Shown here one piece after another: positions 60,678-64,000 of a stretch of 64,000 nucleotides of DNA. Location of the stretch: the NCBI GenBank assembly GCA_963771305.1, contig CAVYTS010000041.1, positions 1-64,000 of the forward strand, in the 5' to 3' direction. The notes beneath the pieces were generated by a model. It did no database searches. It was not told the DNA's origin and saw nothing but the letters and a program-made list of their open reading frames with translations. The stretch's first letter is position 1, and each line of letters opens with the position of its first letter. A program made the translations under genes and the position numbers. This DNA is from CAJCIT01 sp963771305 (GTDB lineage Bacteria; Acidobacteriota; Terriglobia; Bryobacterales; Bryobacteraceae).

Positions 60678-61146
60678 AGGCGGTACGGTTCAAAATCGGC
60701 CGGGAATTTACCGATCTCCCTAATTCCTGGATGGTCGTTTTAATCCGGCCAATCCTGATGTAGGTCTTTCGATTGGCCGAAGCGCCTAGGGTCAGATGGA
60801 TAGGCCCTCATTTTTTCTTTTCGTTCGAGCATTCCTACGCGTGAGACCCGCTGAAGCGCCGTCTGAGTGGGCTCCCGGGATTGAAGCCGAGTTCTGACAA
60901 AAACCTCTTGCAGTGGCCATCCCTATTGTGCAGAATGGCAGTGCGAGGTTTGGAGTAACTCTCCTTTCCATCACAGAAGACCGGGCAGAGATTGGCCGTA
61001 TAAGTCGGCAAATCGGAGACTATCCCGAAACGGCGTTGGGGGAGATTACTCATGTAATGTCGGCCCGTTCCTGACCGACACGCCGCGGCGTCCAGGGCGC
61101 CTCGCTATCAGATCGCCCTGGCAATGGCCTTAACGGCCAATGTTAG
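60678..61146. other. 469 bp without a supported gene
   Basis: No frame has coding character. A polypyrimidine run (CATTTTTTCTTTTCG near 60810) and a small stem TTGGCC/GGCCAA-like near 61122-61140 are the only features seen. Confidence 0.35.
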
Positions 61147-61362
61147 TTAGCCGAAAACTACGTTCAACGGATCTATCGTGTAGCCTTCGTCCGCAGCAGT
61201 TCTAACAGCGGCACCACGCAGCGTATCCTCATCGGCATTCTTCGATTCATGGCAATGTCGGCGAATAACTTCCCCACCCACTTGGATGCGAATCAGCCAC
61301 CGGTCGCTTTGTCCATCACGAGAGACTTCGATGCGGTCTGCCTTCATGTTCGTCATGTTCAT
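61147..61362 (-). CDS. Small hypothetical protein
   Basis: The 71-residue frame reads MKADRIEVSRDGQSDRWLIR after a short leader, then IQVGGEVIRRHCHESKNADE and TLRGAAVRTAADEGYTIDPL. It resembles small phage proteins with one beta hairpin and one helix. Not recognised. It is divergent from the phage methyltransferase gene. Confidence 0.45.
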   Translation of the reverse strand: MNMTNMKADRIEVSRDGQSDRWLIRIQVGGEVIRRHCHESKNADEDTLRGAAVRTAADEGYTIDPLNVVFG

Positions 61363-61562
61363 TAGGATGGCAGATTACAGAGACTGGGGTTGCCGAGCGT
61401 TTCGTGCGCGCACTGGAACAAGAGTACCGGACGAAGGAGCTGGGGATAACTCGGCGGCGAAGCCCATTCTGGCGTAGAATCAAGGCATAGGTTCGGTTCG
61501 ACAGGCCAGCGCCAAGCGCATCCTCCGAAAGATCCCAAATTCCAGTCGCATTAGGTGCACGG

Positions 61563-62855
61563 ATGAATGATCTCGAGGTCTGCTCATGGCCGATTGATAG
61601 GGTGATTCCATACGCTCGCAATAGCCGTAAGATTCCGGAGCGCGCGGTAGACAAGGTCGCCGCGTCGATCAAGGAATTCGGCTGGCGCGTTCCAATCGTT
61701 GTCGACAAAGACGGCGTCATTATCTGCGGCCACACGCGGCAGCTGGCAGCCAAGAAGCTCGGCCTTCAGCAAGTGCCGGTGCACGTTGCCGATAATCTGA
61801 CGCCGGCGCAGGTGAAGGCCTATCGGCTGATGGACAATCGCAGCCATCAGGAGACCGACTGGGATTTGGAGCTCTTGGGGCCAGAGCTTGAGGAACTCCG
61901 GGGGCTCGAGTTCGATCTGGAGTTGACCGGCTTCGACGGACGCGAGATCGACGAATTCCTTTCCGATCCCGGTGACGACGACCGAGCCAATGCCGCGCCG
62001 CCGGTGCCGGAGAATCCCGTCGCGAGGCTTGGCGATTTGTGGGTGCTTGGAAAGCATCGGCTCGTCTGTGGGGACTGCACGGAGGCCGATGTTGTCGCGC
62101 AGCTGCTCGGCCCGGTGAAACCGCACCTGATGGTCACGGACCCTCCCTATGGCATCGAGCTCGACAGCGAATGGCGGGACAGAGCCGGGCTCAATGGCTG
62201 CGGCCCTGCCGAGGCCAGCTACATGAAGCATCGGACGGTCGGTCACACGAATACTTCGATTTCGTCCGACACCCGAGCAGATTGGTCTGAAGCCTTCGCC
62301 CTCGTGCCGGATCTTCAAGTCGGTTATGTCTGGCACGCCTCGAAGTTCACGAGCGAAGTCCTCGCCGGTCTGCTCCGCATCGGCTTTCTGCATCATCAGC
62401 AGATTATCTGGAACAAGGGCCGCACCGTCTTGACCCGCACGCACTACTGGTTTCAACATGAGCCCGCGTGGTACGTCAGGAAGAAAAATGCGCCATGGTA
62501 CGGAAGAGCCGGTGATAACTCTACCATTTGGGATTCGCCATCGCCGAAATTCATCATGGGCGGATCTAAAGAGGAGAAATGCGATCACCCCACGCAGAAG
62601 CCCATCGAACTAATGCGCCGGCCGATCCTGAATCACACCAAACGTGGCGAGCCGGTATACGATCCGTTTCTCGGCAGCGGGACCACGCTTATCGCGGCTG
62701 AACTGACTGGGCGTGTCTGCTACGGGATCGAGCTTGATCCCAAGTATGTGGATGTCATCGTCGAGCGCTGGCAGAATTTCACGGGCGAGCAGGCAACGCT
62801 CGGCGGCCAGACGTTCGCGCAGGTCAAGGACGCGCGGCTGGGAGTCGCGGCATGA
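61563..62855 (+). CDS. ParB-like domain fused to a DNA methyltransferase (phage type)
   Basis: The 430-residue protein has an N-terminal ParB-like domain (SRKIPERAVDKVAASIKEFG, VIICGHTRQLAAKKLG) and a C-terminal N4/N6 adenine/cytosine methyltransferase with DPPYGIELD (motif IV) before DPFLGSGTTLIAAELTGR (motif I), the beta-class order. Phage and prophage genomes often carry this fusion just upstream of terminase genes, where it protects phage DNA or marks it for packaging. The next start overlaps its stop. Confidence 0.92.
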   Translation: MNDLEVCSWPIDRVIPYARNSRKIPERAVDKVAASIKEFGWRVPIVVDKDGVIICGHTRQLAAKKLGLQQVPVHVADNLTPAQVKAYRLMDNRSHQETDWDLELLGPELEELRGLEFDLELTGFDGREIDEFLSDPGDDDRANAAPPVPENPVARLGDLWVLGKHRLVCGDCTEADVVAQLLGPVKPHLMVTDPPYGIELDSEWRDRAGLNGCGPAEASYMKHRTVGHTNTSISSDTRADWSEAFALVPDLQVGYVWHASKFTSEVLAGLLRIGFLHHQQIIWNKGRTVLTRTHYWFQHEPAWYVRKKNAPWYGRAGDNSTIWDSPSPKFIMGGSKEEKCDHPTQKPIELMRRPILNHTKRGEPVYDPFLGSGTTLIAAELTGRVCYGIELDPKYVDVIVERWQNFTGEQATLGGQTFAQVKDARLGVAA

Positions 62856-62983
62856 ATGGACCGCTGCCGCCGCGAGATCGCGGAGATCGAAGCGATGATT
62901 CGGGCCGGCCATCCCGATCTCCAAGGATTGCTCCTGGGCTCTCAGACTGGAGAGCCGAATTGCGTCTACTTGCAAAGGAGTGA
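62852..62983 (+). pseudogene. Small phage protein, apparently frameshifted
   Basis: The frame starting at 62856 encodes MDRCRREIAEIEAMIRAGHP and DLQGLLLG, then loses its sense; one base back, the reading continues LSDWRAELRLLAKE to a stop at 62981. Joined, EIEAMIRAGHPDLQGLLL followed by LSDWRAELRLL is a plausible conserved phage protein. Either one base is missing near 62937 or translation slips there. An open frame from 62852 (MNGPLPPRDRG) gives only the tail in frame. Confidence 0.45.
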
Positions 62984-62986
62984 CGA

Positions 62987-63409
62987 ATGGCGCGGCCTGA
63001 AACCAAGATCGACCTCGTTGAACTCGAAAAGCTCTGCACGATGCAGTGCACCGACGAAGAGATCGCGGCATTCTTCGGTGTGAGTAAGAAAACAATCGAA
63101 CGCCGACGCAAGGTGGCGCGGTTCCGAGAGATCATGGACAACGCCAAGGCCAAAGGCCGCATCTCGGTTCGCCGCAATCTGTTCCGCATGGCGAACAACA
63201 ACAACGTGGCGGCGGCCATCTTTCTCTCGAAGAACTTGCTCGGCTACCGGGACGTGATGAGCAACGAGCACAGCGGCCCGGACGGTGGCCCGGTCCAGTT
63301 CTCCGTTGTCGAGGCGCTTCAGCAGCGGCGCAATCGCCTCGCCGAACAGCGGAAGCTCGCAGAGCCGGTGATCGAGACTTCCTTGAGCGACCCGGAAAAG
63401 AAGGATTGA
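62987..63409 (+). CDS. Phage terminase small subunit
   Basis: The 140-residue protein has an N-terminal HTH (CTDEEIAAFFGVSKKTIERR) that would bind packaging sites, a helical central part (ISVRRNLFRMANNNNVAAAI), then FLSKNLLGYRDVMSNEHSGP and GGPVQFSVVEALQQRR. AAAGGAG precedes the ATG. The large subunit gene starts next to its stop. A fossil of a related gene lies at 50.1 kb. Confidence 0.85.
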   Translation: MARPETKIDLVELEKLCTMQCTDEEIAAFFGVSKKTIERRRKVARFREIMDNAKAKGRISVRRNLFRMANNNNVAAAIFLSKNLLGYRDVMSNEHSGPDGGPVQFSVVEALQQRRNRLAEQRKLAEPVIETSLSDPEKKD

Positions 63410-64000
63410 GTGGTTTCGATCCATCCCAACCTCCAGATCGCCCGGGTCATCGGTGAGACGTACGACGATCCGTTGGGGTTCGTGCAACTCGCCTACCCCT
63501 GGGAAGAGCCGGGCGAATTGGCGGGCTTCAAAGGCCCTGACAACTGGCAGCGAATCTTTCTAGAGGATCTGGGACGCGAGGTTCGCGCCCGCGGCTTCGA
63601 CGGAATCCACGCCGTCGCGCCCATCCGGATGGCTACTGCGAGCGGCCACGGAATCGGCAAGTCTACCCTCGTCGCCTGGATCGTCGATTGGCTCATGAGC
63701 ACGCGGCCGCACTGCCAGGGAACCATCACCGCCAACACCTATACGCAGCTCGAAACCAAGACCTGGGCCGCGATCCAGAAGTGGACGCGGCTGTGCGTAA
63801 CGGCTTCATGGTTCCTCGCGACGGGGAACAAAATGTATCACCGGGAGCATCCGCAGACCTGGTTCTGCTCGGCGCAGTCCTGCCGCGAGGAAAACTCGGA
63901 GGCATTCGCGGGCCAGCACGCGGTCAGTTCCACCTCGTTTTACCTATTCGACGAAGCGAGCGCGATTCCCGACAAGATCTTCGAAGTCGCCGAGGGCGGC
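63410..64000 (+). CDS. Phage terminase large subunit (N-terminal part, runs off the window)
   Basis: From the GTG at 63410, directly after the small-subunit stop, 197 codons are open to the window end. The protein has Walker A in MATASGHGIGKSTLVAWIVD and Walker B in FYLFDEASAIPDKIFEVAEG, plus AQSCREENSEAFAGQHAVSS, as in ATPase domains of large terminases that pump DNA into the capsid. The nuclease half lies beyond the window. Confidence 0.88.
   Translation, partial: MVSIHPNLQIARVIGETYDDPLGFVQLAYPWEEPGELAGFKGPDNWQRIFLEDLGREVRARGFDGIHAVAPIRMATASGHGIGKSTLVAWIVDWLMSTRPHCQGTITANTYTQLETKTWAAIQKWTRLCVTASWFLATGNKMYHREHPQTWFCSAQSCREENSEAFAGQHAVSSTSFYLFDEASAIPDKIFEVAEGG

Overview
The window looks like an accessory-rich stretch of an Acidobacteria chromosome, most like the Solibacter/Bryobacter group. 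The evidence is two Oar-like TonB-dependent receptors with carboxypeptidase-regulatory plugs, a FtsX/MacB-type duplicated orphan permease (ADOP), a VWFA-related secreted protein, a giant propeller/BACON/SLH surface protein, PadR and DUF3489 proteins, and moderately high G+C. Taxonomy is inferred from gene content only.

Region 1 (1-7.5 kb) is a transposon graveyard. A group II intron with its maturase (minus strand) sits inside the 5' part of a second group II intron, a twintron-like arrangement. Next come a DUF6788 gene with a frameshifted DDE transposase, then an IS21-like operon (Zn-binding protein, ParB-like protein, IstA, stump of IstB). The Zn-binding gene is interrupted by a ~150 bp piece of an ADOP permease gene.

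Region 2 (7.9-16.3 kb) is chromosomal: secreted VWFA protein, voltage-gated K+ channel, beta-carbonic anhydrase, a truncated IS5-type element, a TonB-dependent receptor, and a 60-residue peptide that is 38% histidine.

Region 3 (16.1-21.1 kb) is a PadR regulator gene split by a 4.6 kb IS21-like element, which itself carries an IS1182-like element. An 11 bp direct repeat flanks the insertion.

Region 4 (21.1-35 kb) is mostly chromosomal: GT39-type membrane glycosyltransferase, a frameshifted PLP-dependent transsulfuration-type gene, the ADOP permease, the second TonB-dependent receptor, a tyrosine integrase and a multi-pass membrane protein. A complete IS5-type element follows (35.0-36.4 kb), apparently the full-length twin of the truncated copy at 11 kb.

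Region 5 (36.7-50.6 kb) is an integration hot spot. It starts with the 3' half of a tRNA-Asn gene, followed by a translationally coupled five-gene cassette (small protein, DUF2924, large serine recombinase, 33-aa protein, HTH protein). Then come a proteasome-fold Ntn hydrolase with a small partner, an integrase fossil, an Mrr-like nuclease, two tandem membrane paralogues and a zinc-finger protein. A satellite-like replication operon (HTH, hypothetical, sigma-like, AEP primase-helicase) ends in an origin-like block of palindromes. A PLD-family nuclease fused to a BRCT domain and a terminase-small-subunit fossil close the region.

Region 6 (50.9-64 kb) mixes host genes (1521-aa surface protein, DUF3489, cation transporter, Tat-exported flavin oxidase) with a serine recombinase and the start of a phage packaging module (ParB-methyltransferase fusion, terminase small subunit, terminase large subunit running off the window).

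The strongest candidates for new biology are the Ntn hydrolase pair (39.8-40.8 kb), the PLD-BRCT nuclease (49.2-50.1 kb), the sigma/primase operon with its palindromic locus (45.0-49.1 kb), and the His-rich peptide behind the first TonB receptor.
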